Source: Caulobacter segnis
Lineage (GTDB): Bacteria > Pseudomonadota > Alphaproteobacteria > Caulobacterales > Caulobacteraceae
Direction: 5' to 3'
Assembly (NCBI RefSeq): GCF_003243465.1
Contig: NZ_QFQZ01000055.1
Coordinates: 1 to 32,701, forward strand
DNA length: 32,701 nucleotides
Part shown: positions 32,411 through 32,701 of the stretch, piece after piece
Numbering within the stretch: position 1 is the first letter of the stretch
Layout: the number at the start of each line of letters is the position of its first letter
Made by a program: the position numbers and the translations under genes
Notes under the pieces: generated by a model
What the model was told of the DNA's origin: nothing
Seen by the model: the letters and a program-made list of their open reading frames with translations, nothing else
Databases searched by the model: none

Positions 32411-32489
32411 TTCACCTCCGAAGCGAGCCCTGCTTGTGACCTGAGGGAACCGGCTATACAAGACCTCCCGGAATCGACGGCGGAGCCGC

Positions 32490-32701
32490 ATGGTAAAACC
32501 GATCCACGTGCTGAGCGGCCCCAACCTCAACCTGTTGGGAACCCGCGAGCCCGAGATTTATGGCAAGGACACCCTTGATGATGTCCGCGCGCGCTGCGAG
32601 GCGCGGGCGGCTTCGCGTGGCGTTTCGGTGGTCTTCCGCCAGTCCAACCATGAGGGCGTGCTGATCGACTGGGTGCAGGAGGCGCGTGTGTCGGCCTCGG
32701 C
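32490..32701 (+). CDS. aroQ: Type II 3-dehydroquinate dehydratase AroQ (partial, runs off window)
   Basis: The first 70 codons of a type II dehydroquinase, which converts 3-dehydroquinate to 3-dehydroshikimate in the shikimate pathway. The N-terminal HVLSGPNLNLLGTREPEIYG motif with the catalytic Tyr, and the substrate-binding RQSNHEG segment, are clear. The ATG at 32490 is preceded by GGCGGAG. The gene is divergent from thiS and is cut by the right end of the window; the visible part is intact. Confidence 0.93.
   Translation, partial: MVKPIHVLSGPNLNLLGTREPEIYGKDTLDDVRARCEARAASRGVSVVFRQSNHEGVLIDWVQEARVSAS

Noticed and set aside
32411..32489. Possible TPP riboswitch upstream of thiS
   Set aside because: The gap is only 79 bp and I cannot find the conserved THI-box segments.

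Overview
The window is almost entirely (about 2,200 to the right end) high-GC chromosomal DNA of an alphaproteobacterium of the genus Caulobacter or a close relative. Three things point there: a diguanylate cyclase matching DgcB, a bactofilin whose N-terminus matches BacA, and an RNase E with an acidic insert in its S1 domain and a C-terminal GWW tail. The gene order is typical housekeeping. The first ~2.19 kb is different. It has roughly even base composition, enterobacterial codon use, and three overlapping genes (RusA, DUF968, DUF1133) of a lambdoid coliphage or prophage. The switch falls inside an aldehyde dehydrogenase gene, which loses its C-terminal ~40%. It is either a prophage/rearrangement boundary or an assembly chimera; the sequence alone cannot decide.

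Layout: (1) 1-2193, lambdoid fragment, minus strand. (2) 2194-6972: truncated aldehyde dehydrogenase, divergent dgcB with a strong terminator, a PaaG-like enoyl-CoA hydratase/isomerase, then a minus-strand GT9 glycosyltransferase/DUF6165 pair and a small membrane protein. (3) 6969-14118, minus strand: a tightly coupled Fe-S assembly operon iscR-iscS-like-sufB-sufC-sufD-sufS-sufT-sufA-zinc-ribbon ORF. Most junctions overlap by 1-4 bases; a palindromic element separates sufT and sufA. (4) 14300-18216: alpha/beta hydrolase with an Asp in the nucleophile elbow, anmK (cell-wall recycling), tyrS, and a bcp-type peroxiredoxin. (5) 18217-25010, a cell-envelope block: membrane-anchored LytM/M23 peptidase overlapping bacA on the plus strand. 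On the minus strand follow prfB (with a programmed +1 frameshift), the bifunctional penicillin-binding protein ponA, and the amidase amiC. (6) 25011-31356: a 549-bp rne leader, rne, an M48 TPR protease, a DsbA-like lipoprotein and a Phd/VapC-like toxin-antitoxin pair. (7) 31353-32701: thiS-thiG (thiamine thiazole) and the start of aroQ.

No rRNA, tRNA, CRISPR array, integrase or transposase was seen. I did not find a convincing wholly new system. The best leads are the foreign/native junction at ~2,190, the twin-hairpin rne leader, a cluster of four GANTC (CcrM) sites in front of the LytM-bacA operon, the Asp-for-Ser hydrolase, the zinc-ribbon ORF at the end of the Suf operon, and three convergent gene pairs whose stop codons physically overlap.
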